From Gamsiella multidivaricata (Eukaryota; Mortierellomycota; Mortierellomycetes; Mortierellales; Mortierellaceae), in the NCBI RefSeq assembly GCF_025024155.1, contig NW_026251747.1:266416-330415 (forward strand): 64,000 nt of DNA, read 5' to 3'. Below, piece after piece: positions 33,555-46,452 of this stretch; positions within the stretch are counted from its first letter, which is position 1, and every line of letters begins with the position of its first letter. The position numbers and the translations under genes are program-made. The notes under the pieces are model-generated. The model saw nothing but the letters and a program-made list of their open reading frames with translations. It did no database searches and was not told the DNA's origin.

Positions 33555-36500
33555 ATGAACACAGCCGTCAAGTAAGTAAAAGCGGTTTACTCGACATCGA
33601 CACATCAATGACTTTACTCCTCGCTCATTTGTTCACTTACCCGTCCGATTACACAACTATTTTATTAATCCATAGAGTTGCGCTTCGTGTCCGACCACTT
33701 ACGCTCCAGGAGCAGATCAACAACTGCTCCGAAGCCATCTCCTATGTTCCAAATGAGCCCCAAATCGGTATCGTCGGTTCCGACAAATCTTTCACGTTCG
33801 ACTATGTCTTTGATGAGGAGACTGCACAGCATAAGGTCTACGAATCATGTGCCAAAGAGCTCGTCGATCGCTTTATTGAAGGGTATGCGTCGCTACCAAA
33901 CTGTATATGTTGCGTTTCTGTGCAAGTTGGAAACGTCGATATTCTAATGCTTTCTACTCTTTGTGTAACAGATTCAACGCCACAATCCTCGCTTATGGGT
34001 AAGCATATGGATCGCTTTTTTTTGTATCTCGAGTTGCATGAAATGAATCATTCTCAACTAAACAGTCTGATTCCTTTTATCCTTTCAGACAAACGGGAAG
34101 CGGAAAGACATACAGCATGGGCACAGGATTGCAATATAAAGGAGCTGATCAAGGTACGCCTTCACTACCGACCTGTATCTTCAGGAGCTCTGGATGATGT
34201 CTCTGTTTTCTAGGATCGCTCTAACCAATTCTGTTTTCCAATCGATTCCAGCCATCGTACCACGATCGGCCCAAGCCATCTTCTCATCGCTGGACGCCCA
34301 GATGGAACAAGACCCACACATGGAGTACCAGGTCTATGTATCCTTCTTAGAGTTGTATAACGAGGAGCTCATTGATCTACTGCAGACACAACCGCGCACT
34401 CGAAAAGATTCGATTCAAGTCCGCGAAGATGGATTCGGCGGTATCTCATGGCAGGGTGTCAAGGAACAGCAAGTCTCATCAGCACAGGAACTTCTGGAGT
34501 AAGCCTTGGCGTTTTTGGTCGAGTATAGTGGTATCGTAGATGACGACTGCTCATATTACTAACAGGAGATTCTGTTTTATAGCTGGCTGCAAAAAGGGTC
34601 ACTGTGCAGAACGACAGCAGCGACCGACATGAACCAGACGTCTTCTCGATCCCACGCCATTTTCTCCGTCATCTTGAAGCAACAACGGTCAGAAGAAATC
34701 GAGCCCGCGCCTGAAGCTGAGGAGGAAGGAGAGTCTGGGTCGCCATCTGCTGGTCCAGTGGCAACTACTAAGACTGAAAAGCTCAAGAAACTCGCTTCCA
34801 AGTTCCATTTTGTTGATTTAGCTGGATCCGAAAGAGTAGGCTTCCTCCCTCCCTTCCCATTTCAGTTTGGTGCAAATTTGAACGGCGCATTGTCGATCGC
34901 AAAAAATGCCTAATATTGTTTGATCTAAATCTGTTTGTAGTTGAAACGAACGAGAGCTGTTGGTGACCGTGCTAAAGAGGGCATCTCGATCAACTCTGGA
35001 TTGTTGGCTCTCGGAAATGTTATCAGCGCACTCGGTGACGAATCCCGAAAGTCCTCCCACGTCCCATACCGTGACTCAAAGTTGACGCGACTTCTTCAGG
35101 ATTCCCTTGGTGGCAACAGTGCGACCCTGATGTTGGCTTGTGTATCTGCAGCTGATGCCGATATCAACGAGACCGTCAGCACACTCGTCTATGCAAACAG
35201 AGCCAGGAACATTCGCAACAGAGTCGTCATCAACCAGGACTTCAGGGACTCGAATAACGCAGAAATCGCCCAATTGAGGGCAGAGATTAACCGACTCAAG
35301 ATGGAGAACAGTGCCTTCAGAGCCATGGGATCAGGACCCGCTGCAGAGCTGGATCAGCGCCGTGCAGCGGAGGAGATGAGGTCTTTGCGAGGCGAGGTCA
35401 CACGGCTCCGCGAGCGTCTGAAGGAGAGCAGCTCGGAGCTTTGCGATGTCCTTGCAGAGCGCGACACTCTCTTGGTTGAGCGCGAGGTGACAGGAGATGC
35501 TAATATCGAAGCGCACCCCATTATGCAGACCTACCACCGCACAGTCATGCAGCTGAAGGATCGCCTGATCGCAGCTGAAGACCAAGCCCTAGAACTCCAG
35601 ACTCTGCTTTCTCAGAAGCCCAGCACCGTGTTTGGTCGAAGACAACAAACCCCACCCAATCGTCACAAGGCGCCTTCGCCCTACAAAGGATCGCCTTACC
35701 GGAGGAGAGTCGAGCCACCTACTGACGATGACCATGATGCCGATGGCGAGCACGATGAGGATCAGCGCCGCAAAGACATATCTCCAGCGCGTGGCCGCCA
35801 GTCAAAGCGCAGGAGCAGACAATCGTCCCGAGCTGTCTCCAGGTTCGATTTCGGCGCCAGCGCAGCAAGCCTTGGGGCCGAACCCGCTAAGCTGCCAACC
35901 AGCCCACCTATGCCTCAAGTTGAGCAAATTCTTGCTCCTGGTGGCGCTTCCTCTTGGTTCCAGAATTTGAAGACGGAAGAGAGCCAGCCCCTCTCTGCTC
36001 AGCACTTGGATTACTCTTCCACTGGTTCTTCTTCCTTGCTCCAGCGTGTTCCCATCGACTCGGACTCGTCCGACTTTTCTCGTAGACGCCGAGCTGCCCG
36101 CCACGGAGCAGGAGGTGCTGCCGAGACCATGGACAAGGCCAAGGAAGACATTCGCCGCGGACTCCTTCTGCTCAAGGCCGAGAAGAACGGTATGGGCATG
36201 GACATGGACCTGCTCAACCTCTTGGACCCTACTGCCTCTTCACAGCTGCGACCCAGCCCAGGGTCAAGCCGTCGTCGCGATTCCATGACTTCCTCCATGT
36301 CCTCAGGATCCTCCCGTTCCCGATTCCAGATCATGCCAACCTTGGAGGATGTGGCCAACGGCGCTGTCATCTCGCCCATGCGTGCATCGTTCCCATTCCC
36401 TCTGCCCCCTGGTCAGACTTCTTGGAAAGAAACTTCGAGCCCACAGGACCAGAAGGTGTTCTTCGAGGCGGAGCAAAAGGCTGCCGAGACCCTTGCCAAT

Positions 36501-39500
36501 GCAATGAAGGCAATGCACCGCTTCAGCTTCCCCTTGAACGCATCCGACACGCAGCAGATCAGTCAGCAGCAGCAGCAGTCCCGCCTCGCCGCCGCCATCC
36601 AGCAACAGAAGGCAGCCGCCATTGCACTTCCGGACTCCGATACAGGGTCCGTTCTCGAGACCTCCTCTTTGTCGGGCTCGAGCTCTATTAGGCACTCCAT
36701 GAAGAGCGCTCCTCACAGCCTCTCTCAGAGCTATACCCATAACAGCTCTCATAACGCTCCTCCAAGCATTCACCAGAGCATTGCCCCGAGCATCTCCAAC
36801 GCCAGCGCCAGGTCATCCGAGAAACCAGCAGAGAGACTCAATTACGATGCGATGTTGAATGAGGTCCAGAACGGTCTCGCTGACAAGGAAGAGCTGGTGA
36901 TGCAGCTAGAGAGGGTTGAGGCTGACTACCACAACATGAGGAACCAGTATGAAGAAGAGATCCGCATTATGGAGGACAGGATCAGAGAGGCCGAAATGGA
37001 TCGTGAACGTGGAAGGGCCAATGAGAACAAGGCAAGTTTGCAAAACTGTCATCCCAATGTCATTTGGTTTATGTGCAGTTTCAGCAGCTTTACTAACAAG
37101 GCATTTCTTTTCTTTTCTTATTTTATTCTACTGCAACAGATCCCTGGCTCTGTCAAGATCAAGTATGAGACCAAGATCAAGCAGCTCATGGCTGAGCTCT
37201 CGGATCTGCAGCACAAGTACGCCGATGTATCCAAGATTGCGAATGAGAAGCGCAACTTGGCTGAGAACCAATTGAGAACTCTGCGTGTAGCCGTGGAGAA
37301 CCTCAAAACGGAGAAGCAGCGCATGATCAAACGCATGAAGGAGGATGCGGAGCGCATCAAGGAGATGAATGCCGCCAACGATCGCGAGATCCAGGCCCTC
37401 CGACGCGCAGAGAAAGCGGCTCAGGAAGGACGCAAGAAGGCCGAGAAGGAGATCGAGCTGCAGCTGCAGCAACAGCAGCGCACTGCGGCGATGCTCCATC
37501 GCAACAACAGCACTGGATCCAATACCCAGCAGGCCAGGGTCATTGGATTCCTGAAGAAGCCCCAGACACCCAAGGGTATCACCAAGTCGGCCAAGAGACC
37601 ACCTCGCCTTGGACCATCGGAAAGAACCGACGGCAAGGGCTCCTCTATCCCTGCGCCCAAGTCCTCCAGAAGCCAGGCTTCGCTTCGTGCTCAGGTCACC
37701 CAGAAGAAGCAGGTCATCGATCGCGCTATCTATGGTTACATTTCTGGACAGCATGCCATTAACGTTATGGACGACATGTTGAAGAAGCGTGAGAGATTGA
37801 GGAGCGAGAAGCAAGAGCTGGAGCAGGAACGTCAAAGAGTTGTTCAGGCACAGGAGGAGGATGCGATTGCCCACGGCACTATCATGCTTGACTTTGCCAG
37901 CGAGCCTCAGTACATGGACGACCGTCTCAGCATGATCGATGCTGAGGTTGCCTACATCAATGCCAGAATCCGCGCACTGCAGGCCGAGGCGGCCGCCCTT
38001 GGATTCGTGACAGCGATCGAGAAGGTCCACCACGATGAGGACGGCAAGGATGGATCGGCCACCAACGACGAGGAAGAGCTGATGACCAAGTTGATCCGAA
38101 AGGGTATGGCCGACGATGCGATGGGTCTTCCTCCAGGCTCCGGCGCCGCCGTTGCCTTCGATTCTTCCATCTCGATCTTGCGCTCTATGGAGCTGCCCGA
38201 GTCGCGAGAGTTCCTTGAGATGCTTTTTGAGGATATCGTGGCAGTTCGCGCACATGAGAATGTGCTATTGGTCCAGGTCGCGAACCAAGAAAAGGTCATC
38301 GAGGAGCTGAAGCGGGCCCTCCAAGCCATGCGTCAGGCGGCCGTCGGTGCCACCTTCGGTTACGAGAAGCGCTGCGATGTTCTTGAGCAGAAGCTGCGCC
38401 AGCTTGGAGGATCCTCCAGCGATCTGTCTCCCAGACCTCATGCCGATGGCTCCTCTGAAGAGGATGAGAACGACGCTGAGGTCGCCAGGTTGAGCCGTGC
38501 TGCTTTCGGAGGAGATGAGATGCAGTCGGCTATCTTGAACAGGGACGAGTCCAAGGACCAGTCGTGGACTCCTTTGCCCGATAATGCTCTCCCTCTATCG
38601 GGATCCGCTGCAGAGGCCGTCTTGGACGTCAAGGCAAAGCGCGCCTCTACGATCTTTGACCTGCTTTATGAGGACGCCATCAAGACCTCAGACGAAAGCT
38701 CACCCAAGGTCGGTGGAACCGGTGGCGAATTCTCTCGCATGCTTATTGCCAACCACGAGCGCCGCGTTTCCTGGGCTGGCATCCCTGCCGCTGACATGGA
38801 AGAGCCTGCTCCTCAAGAACAGGAACAGCGCCCTCAAGGACAGGAGCAGGAGCAGCACCAGCAGCTGCAGCAACAGCAACAGCAGCGCCATCGCTTGGCT
38901 CGTTCCGTCAGCACTAGCTCGATCAGCAACAAGGCGTTGCAGGAGCGCGTAGAGGCTAAGGAGCGAGGCAACACTTCGATGTACGGACACCGACGCGGAG
39001 GAAGCAGCAGCGGTGGTAGTGGAGGCGGCCAGGGATTGGCCATTGCCAACAGTCGCAGCTCCTCGAGCATGCACCGCATCTCATCCGGAGCTCTTCGTCC
39101 GAACGCAGATGCAGTCGCCCTTCGACGCAGCTCAACCCCGGTGCCTGGCCCTGCCGTTGCTCCAAGGTCTGCGGAGGCTGTTGCCCTTCGACGTAGCTCG
39201 ACCCCGGCTTCAAGCCCTGCCATCGGTCCAAAGTCTTCAGCTCGACCACGGTACAGCGCGGGCTACAACTCGAACGCAGATGCACCCCCACCTTTGCCTG
39301 CTCAGCATCACCCTCGACATGGCGGTACTCCCTTGACCATCCAGACCGGATTCTCCAACGGCCATCCTCCTCAACATACCCTTCGACACGCCAAGAGCCA
39401 CCAACAACCTCTAAACAGTCAGCGCCAGATCTACGACAGTCGCCGCGCCAGCACCCCCAGTCCCGCACTGGTTGGCAAGCGTCTGCCACGCTCGGACTCT

Positions 39501-40175
39501 GACAATACCGGCTTTGTGAGCCAGAGTATCAGAAACCAGGGCGGTAATGCCCGACCCCTCAGTCGAGTCGGCATGACAACGACGACGCCGACAGCGACCA
39601 ACATGGCGCACGCGGCAGGATTTCAAGATGGATATGGCCAGCCCCATCACCATCAGGGCCCAATGGAGACCTACCACACGCATCACCACAACAACAGCGC
39701 GGCGCGTCGCATCAGCGGATCCTGGGACGACAACCAAAATGTGTACGAGCGTTTGGCCTCTGTGCACACCCAGGCGAGCCAGGCTCGAGTCCTTGCCACG
39801 CGAAGCAACAGCTACAGCGCCCAGCCGTCGACTCCTGCAGGCGGGAGCATGATGACGAGCGGCGGAAACTTCCATCAGATCCAAAACCATCACCTCTTGC
39901 AGCAACAGGGCAAGGGCGGCCCGAGGATGCATCCGCCCTCAGTCGACGGTTTGATTCACCTGGCGAGCGAGCACGGCGACGGTGAAGGTGAGGGTGAGGG
40001 TGAGGGCGGAGACGGCCATGACCCGGCAGAGCGCCACTGGTCATCGAACTCTTCGTCCTCGGTGACCAGTGCCTCGACCACGTCAACGGCCGCAACGAAC
40101 TCTCCGACGATGGAAGAACCCATCCACGAGCCGATCCAATCCCTGCCCAAGGCAGAGGTTGGTCCTGTATTTTAA
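33555..40175 (+). CDS. Kinesin-4-like motor protein (KIF4/KIF21 type)
   Basis: Eight exons: 33555..33571, 33676..33882, 33972..33998, 34089..34153, 34252..34498, 34583..34835, 34941..37031 and 37140..40175, giving 1980 aa. The N-terminal motor (~1-370) has VALRVRPLT, the P-loop GQTGSGKT at 84-91, switch I NQTSSRSH at 205-212, switch [10 protein letters not shown] at 265-272, and [18 protein letters not shown], which is typical of kinesin-4. The neck and long coiled coils follow (~380-450, ~920-1060, 1150-1260), separated by Ser/Gln/His-rich disordered stretches. The tail is low-complexity, with a Gln run at ~38800-38890 and a GEGEGEGG acidic repeat near the end. Kinesin-4 motors are microtubule plus-end motors that regulate microtubule dynamics and carry chromosomes or vesicles. 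The last intron is a GC-AG intron that is also stop-free and in frame. The first exon is only 17 nt; its ATG follows upstream stops. Confidence 0.93.
37032..37139 (+). other. GC-AG intron of the kinesin gene, in frame and stop-free
   Basis: The intron begins AAG|GCAAGT and ends TGCAACAG|ATC. Its length of 108 nt is divisible by three and contains no stop, so retention would add 36 residues (hydrophobic, Phe-rich) within the coiled coil. The pyrimidine-rich 3' part and the coiled-coil register on both sides support its being an intron. Confidence 0.8.
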
Positions 40176-40425
40176 GAATAGCCCCCCCAATACCCCTATC
40201 CATCCACTATTATAAATATTTTCTCCACCCTATACCAATAGTAACCAGTAGTCTATACCAGAAAAATGTGAAAATATATTCAAGCGGGCATCAACTGCCC
40301 TGATCCATACATAATCTCTTGACTTTTTATTATTATTATTATTGCAAAAGGGGAATTATTACGTTTAAATATTCATTTGTGTGTGTTAAAAGGGCGACTT
40401 CCAGCGCCGCCCTTTTAGCATGAAT
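40176..40425. other. Convergent 3' regions of kinesin and tetraspan genes
   Basis: 250 bp with a (TTA)n microsatellite at 40327-40343 and an A/T-rich context that could hold polyadenylation signals for both genes. Confidence 0.5.
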
Positions 40426-41621
40426 TTACCACTATTCCAAAACACGTAAAAAAAAAAAAAGCGAGCAATTAGCACAATACCACCAGCACCATACCACAGA
40501 ATCCTTTCCAGCACTTTCTTTTACGTGAACTGAAGTTCTATTTACCTTATCTCCCTGGATATGTCGACGGCGGTATTGCGCATACTCGCTGAATCCATAG
40601 AACGCGAACAAGAACCCTGCAAGGGTTGCTGCGCTCACTCCCGCCTGCAATCCCGCGATGTTATCAACTGGTTATAGAATAGGGGAGGAAGGGGAGAGGC
40701 AGCGTTAGTGTTAATCCACGTTGCGACAATAATAATAAAGAGAGAAACAAAAAAAGTATGGCAGTCAAGGAGAATGGTGAGTAGTAGCGGTTCTTACTTT
40801 CTTTGTGGCAGCGTTCTGGAGCAGGCACGCCCTGGATATCGTATTGGTTACAAAAGTTTCTGATGCCGACTCCGATGACGATCGCGGTCGAGAACGCAAA
40901 GAACGACATGAGCGGAGAGATCAACAGGGCCTACAAAAAGGCAAAGACAAAAAAAAAAAAAAGATCGTGTGTGCATTAGTGCTTCTGCTTGAACAACAAC
41001 CACCGACTCCTTACTGAAGCAGGGGAGGGGGGGGGGGGGGGATTTTTCAAAAACGTACGGCAACCGATGCACGCTTGCCCTTGAATCGTTCTGAGCGCTT
41101 CCAGGTGACGTAATCCATGGCAAACAATCCTACGCCTCCTGCAGCGATCATGAACCTACGGAGGGGAAATATATGGAGATGATTAAGGCAAAGCGCGCGG
41201 TTAGTCCTGAAGTCAGTCTAGAGTGTCACATAAAGTTTGAAGGGACGATCTTGCAAGTCTGTGTGCTTTCTGTCCAGGTAGAAGCAGAACTCTTACCCAA
41301 CAAAGATGGTGAAGACGCAGGCGGACGAGTGAAAAGTAAGGGTCCTCGGGTTCCCGAGGAGCAGGCAGATGCTGGTATCGCCGGGCATCCTACGGTAGGA
41401 TGGAAGGAATATGAGCATTAAAAAAGAAAGATGGGACGAGTCAATAGGATAAGTCTAACGCGCAAATGTTCTGTTTAGGAATATATACAAAAAGAAAAGG
41501 AGGCGTACTTCCAGTAGCTGTTCCTAGACATGGTACCGAGCACAATAAGTCCGAGGATACAGAGAATTGTCGACATGACAAAGTCTGCCTTAAGGAAACC
41601 TGTCCTTGCTGTGAACGACAT
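40426..41621 (-). CDS. Small tetraspan membrane protein (MARVEL/claudin-like layout)
   Basis: Exons on the minus strand: 41621..41509, 41389..41297, 41155..41059, 40930..40798, 40667..40546 and a last exon 40431..40426 coding only Trp-stop. Phases agree, giving 187 aa. Four hydrophobic helices are visible: DFVMSTILCILGLIVLGTM (~13-31); the segment around VFTIFVGFMIAAGGVGLFAM (~60-80); SPLMSFFAFSTAIVIGVGI (~105-124); VSAATLAGFLFAFYGFSEYA (~156-175). The second loop is basic (YVTWKRSERFKGKR) and the loop between helices 3 and 4 has two Cys (NFCNQYDIQ and ERCHKE), as in tetraspan or claudin-like proteins. I do not recognise a named family, and the MARVEL comparison is by layout only. If the last intron is retained, the protein gains ~37 residues ending at the TAG at 40434..40432. 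A 15-bp G-run (41027-41041) is the C-rich tract of intron 3. Confidence 0.8.
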
Positions 41622-44600
41622 GGTGATGCAATGTTGGGAGGAAAGTAATGGCGATGAGTGAAAGAGATGATGTCTCTTTATTGGGTTGATTCGGTCTGTC
41701 CTGAATCAGTTCCTGAGATCAACAAGCGAGCCAAAGTCAAGGAGCTGCGGTTTTGGCTTGTTCGCTGCGGTGGTGGTGGAGAGTGAGGACAAAAGGCTGA
41801 TGGAGCACCGAAAAGTCTTTTTTGGTTTTATAAGAACACAAGTGTCAGACCACTCAGCGCCAGCATCTGCTCTGTTTCTATGGAGTACAAAGAAGGGTGA
41901 GAGCACGTTCGCCTGTTCGCTTTATGCGTACTTAAGCATTTGATCGATAAACGGCTAACGCACCGCTCTTTTCGTTCACTGTCATGTTCCTATGCCTTTA
42001 TGCCTGTGTAGCGAGCGGGTGTGTAAAAGCGAGGATGAAATGAATGCAGGCACCAGGACTTGCACAACGCCACATGCAGTAGACAGTCCGTCAGGTACCA
42101 TGGTGTTCCGTACCTGAAACCTTATGTTAAATAACCTGAAACCCATCGAAGCGTGGAAAAGCCGTTTCCGCAAATTGAACTGAAACCGGTAACCTGGCCT
42201 CCCAAGGTTCCTCCAGAAACCGAAAATGGAATGCGAACTCTCCCTTTCGTGCTCTCCTCCACGTGTGTACATGCCTTACCCCTGCCTGTGCTGCAATGCC
42301 TGTAATGGGGCGTGTTGCTTCCCATGCATAAATACCGAGTTACCGCACGATCTCTCTTCTTCTCCCTGCCTTGGGATCGAATCTCCCAGGAACATCAGCA
42401 AAGATTACCGTAGTATAATGCATCTGAAGCATTGCGTTCGTGCTTCATCTATTAAAGTGAAGTTCATCAAGGATTATCTTCGCTAGGTCTAGTGAAGGTC
42501 GTTATCTACGGAAACTCGCCCAGCTGTATTATTGCTACGGTACAAGCGTTGTAGAGCATCATGTCTTGTATAATCAAAGGGCTGACTCTAACCAGAGGCA
42601 CTCATGATTTCCTTTCGGCATGCTGAATTCATCTGGCGACCTATATATATATATATGTATATAAAAGCACATGAGATTCACTGGGCTTATCTTCCCTTTG
42701 ACGGCAGCTTGCTTTGTCATGAGCTTTCTACTGCATCTGTATACCAGCAGAGCTGAACTCGAAGACTGTGGAAATGATGTGTGAGCCCCCAAGAAGCGCC
42801 ATGTGGCAAGAGCTCAAACTCGAGCTGGGACATGGACCACACTGATGCTGAAGTCATGTTCATTTATTGCGTTGGGGTTGAACAGACAGCATGGGATTGT
42901 CCGATGTGGGACAAGAATTTGGGTGGAATGAGCCCAGATTAGTGGCAATGATGAAATTGAGAAGTGTAGCATGGATGATTACTCTCGCTCGTTATGATAG
43001 CAAAAGGAACGTGAAAGACTGGAGCGCAACGACAATCGTCTGCTTCCGTTAGAACATCGATCCGCATCAAGACGCGAAAAAGGACCAAAGGACGGAGATA
43101 TGAGGGAAAGTGGGAAGATTTGCGGTATAAACAGGGCCGTAAATCCGTGGAGATCGCCAACAGAGGCTCATGGGCAGCAGCGTTCACCAATCAAGCACGC
43201 TTATGATTCCCCTTTAGGACCGCGGAGTTGTTTGATGCTAGACTAATGACAACTCCAGTTATCCACATTCCACGAGCGCATACTCCACGGGCCAAGTGAA
43301 TCTACTGTCGGATGAAGAATACGAACACGACCTGGGTCGTAAACATCCATCAACAATCGATGTAAATGGATCGGGAACTTGTCTTGCTGCTGTAGCTATA
43401 GCCATGGGATTCGTCATTGTTTTTTTTTGTTGCTGTCCTTCAGTTGGATCTTTGATGGTCCTTCATAGAAGGAACTGCCTCTATTCTTGTGCACCCTGAA
43501 CCTTGTCTAAACTCATTCCTGCGACCCCAGGCCCAACTCCGATCCCTGTCCAGCAGAACAGATGGAGTTCAGGCACAGACAACCCAGCCTGAAAAAGCTG
43601 CTCCCTTCTGCAGCACGCTGTGAGATCTTCATCATCCCATTTATGCCCTGGCCATTTGCTGGCTTGTTGTGTCCCGCCACCCATTCCCCAGTAACGCACG
43701 TTCCTCGACAACACCTTAGACGCTTTCTCGCAGGACGCATTTGAGCGCAGGTTACTTGGCGGTCCATTTTCATTGGCCCCTTGCTCCCTAGGAGTAGAGA
43801 ACCCGGTGCTAGGGTAGTATTTACGCCCACAATGGTCTATACAACTTTATTAACTGAGACCTCAATGGATTAAAGGATGGGCTTTACTTGATGGTACATA
43901 CAGTAGTCTATGGCGGATAAAGCAGGGAAACATCGTTGGATGGGCTACTGGGAGTCCAAAAGTCGTACGAATGGCGTGGCTCTCTGTCTGCATCGCATGC
44001 TAGGACTTCTGAAAGAATGCAGCAGGACTTTTTGATACGGTTGAAGTCGCTAGGGCATGTCGTCAGTTATTCGTCTTGCTCATTTGTTTACAGTCAGGCC
44101 CTTGTTGGATGAAGGAAATCCGCCTCTTGTTGTTTGTGTTGCTGCACAAGGCTTCCGGGTGCTTTTTTTGGATGAGCTGATTGCATTTATCCCGGACACA
44201 AAAGGGATGTTACGGCAAACAATACAGACAACAATGGTCTAATAACAACATCCAACAACCCATGGTAACAAGAGACAAACAAAGGTACCTGGAAGTCCGA
44301 TATCTCAAACACAAGAGTGATCCCCATCCAACCCTGTCGTATATCGTATCCTCCCTCTGAACAGAACCCTGATCTGCACATCTTCAAATAAAAAAATAAT
44401 TGTATAAATACAATCCTTGCCACCTGGACTCCCCTGCACCACCCTTACCTCAATACCCATAATCCCTAATATCTTTTTCATTATTATCCGCACGTCTCTC
44501 TGCATTATTTTTTCTTATCAATACTGCCTTACACACGTCCATTCCCCCATTCCATTAAACCAATACACATTCACTACTTCCACCTCGCTTTACACACTCC

Positions 44601-44640
44601 CTCCCTCGACCTTTTCGCTGTACTCAAATTTATCTTTAAT

Positions 44641-44895
44641 TCAAAGCATTCCCAAAGAAAAACACACAAAAGTGCCGCTAGTACACACAGGTATAGTCTC
44701 CACCAACTGTTGTGGTACACTCTTAATTTCCACGCGCTCGGCACCACAGGAATTTAATTCTGCGTCAACATCGGTCCAATTTGCCCCTGGTTTGATGGCC
44801 TGAATCTTGGAAGCAACGAGCGCTTTGCAACGTTCGTCCAAACAATTGTACCTTTTCATATTTCTGTTCCGCTCTCGTACCACGCACAGCTCCAT
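44641..44895 (-). CDS. Hypothetical small Cys-containing protein
   Basis: An uninterrupted 84-codon frame whose middle reads like a folded domain (YNCLDERCKALVASKIQAIK, then NWTDVDAELNSCGAERVEI) with four spaced cysteines. There is no signal peptide at this ATG, which follows a T-rich (minus-strand A-rich) run; a signal-coding exon upstream could have been missed. The family is not recognised and it may be a relic. Confidence 0.3.
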   Translation of the reverse strand: MELCVVRERNRNMKRYNCLDERCKALVASKIQAIKPGANWTDVDAELNSCGAERVEIKSVPQQLVETIPVCTSGTFVCFSLGML

Positions 44896-46432
44896 TTTTT
44901 TTTTATTGTATTACCGTTTTCACCAGTTGATATCTGGTGCGAAGATGGACAGTCGTTATGCGACAACTGAGACAGTTGCTCCCTTCTCCTTAATCCCTCA
45001 CCATGGAGCCGGAGCGAGCTGGCATTGGCGCTTGTAGTTGTAACTGCCCATGCATCCCCCACCTTACTCTCCCTTCATTGGTCTGTCCTGCATACTCCTG
45101 CGTGAGTGCAGGCGGATATACAGTCCACCATACATATCCTCGCTCCAAAACCAAGGGGTTCCGTCCCCCCCCCTCCCCCCCCACCCACCCTCCATTGTTG
45201 AGTCGGTTCTTTGGTCGATGTAGGGACTGTGGAACCGAACGGGACGCGATGATCAGCTAATACGAGAATGCCAACTACACAGCGCCATGTGGTAATCTCT
45301 CTTGTCAGTTCTCCGCTTTCTCCCCAGATACACTTCCTCGCACGCTCTGTTTCTGTTATGTATGACTTAACCCGAACGTTTCTTACGCGCCGCTGGAGTC
45401 TGCTTTTTTTTTTTTTTTTTCGATACCTCCTTGATTATCTCCATCTCCTTTCAGCTCCCTTTGTGCTGTCTCCCTGTCTCCCCATTCTCTTTTGCGCTGC
45501 TCATGCTGTACCCTTTATCCTTGACCTTCGTCGCGAATGCTCTTTTTTACCAATCACCATCCGTTGCGAACCCGCTCTTTGAATGCGCATAGTACATTGC
45601 CTTTTCTCCTGCATCCCTTCTATTTCCCACCTCACACCTGTACTCATGGACATGGATAGTTCTGACACCTTGTCCATTTTACCGTCTTGCTGACCTCAGT
45701 CCTCTAGTCTATCCACAACACTACACTACTCTCGAACCATTTCACGGACATTCAAGTTCTGACACCACAATTTAAAGGTAAGATGACCGAGCAATATCTA
45801 TCAGCAGTACTATTATTTAGCTAGCGAAGCAAAGGTTGCGGACCGTCATGGGTGATATCGGAGCTGCTCAATGATGTTTTGCACATACAGGCATGGCATG
45901 ACTCTTCATATTTTTTTACGTCCTCTGCATGCCCCCCTTGCCCTTTATTCAGCCAAGCTTATTTATGTATTGAGAGAGTGCATCTTAAAGGAAACAAGGT
46001 TGGGGATACTTGTTTTTCGGCCGTGACCGATCCAAAGAGATGCTACAGCAATGCCTTCTTTCCCTGACTTCTGTTGCATCAACTTCAACACCACCACATT
46101 GCCCAATACCGCCTATTACCATCTGCAATTCGCTTTCTCTTTTTGTTTTTCTTGGCCTGTACCGAGGACACAGGCGTCCACAGCAGAGTACGTTTTCATT
46201 ATCGGCATGGCGCTCTCTGTCCCGACTCCTCAAATAAGCCCGTTATTTTATATATATAAAAAAAAACATCATTGCCATCTCCTTCCTTGCCACGAGCCTT
46301 TTCTACCGGTTTTTTTATATCCGCTTCTCTTCGATAGTCGTTCCTTCGGTCTGTTAACTTATGCCTCTTGAGCTCAGCGATTGTTGCTCTCATTTGTTTT
46401 TATATTTCGATTTCCTATTTTGTTTCGAGCTC

Positions 46433-46452
46433 GCAGCAGCAGCAGCAGCAGC
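46433..46452. repeat. (GCA)n trinucleotide repeat
   Basis: Six to seven GCA units in non-coding sequence upstream of the RhoGAP gene. Confidence 0.85.

Noticed and set aside
37128..38255. A 375-codon minus-strand frame within the kinesin gene.
   Set aside because: It is the antisense shadow of a GC-biased coiled-coil coding region, Leu-rich because of antisense Glu/Lys/Gln codons.
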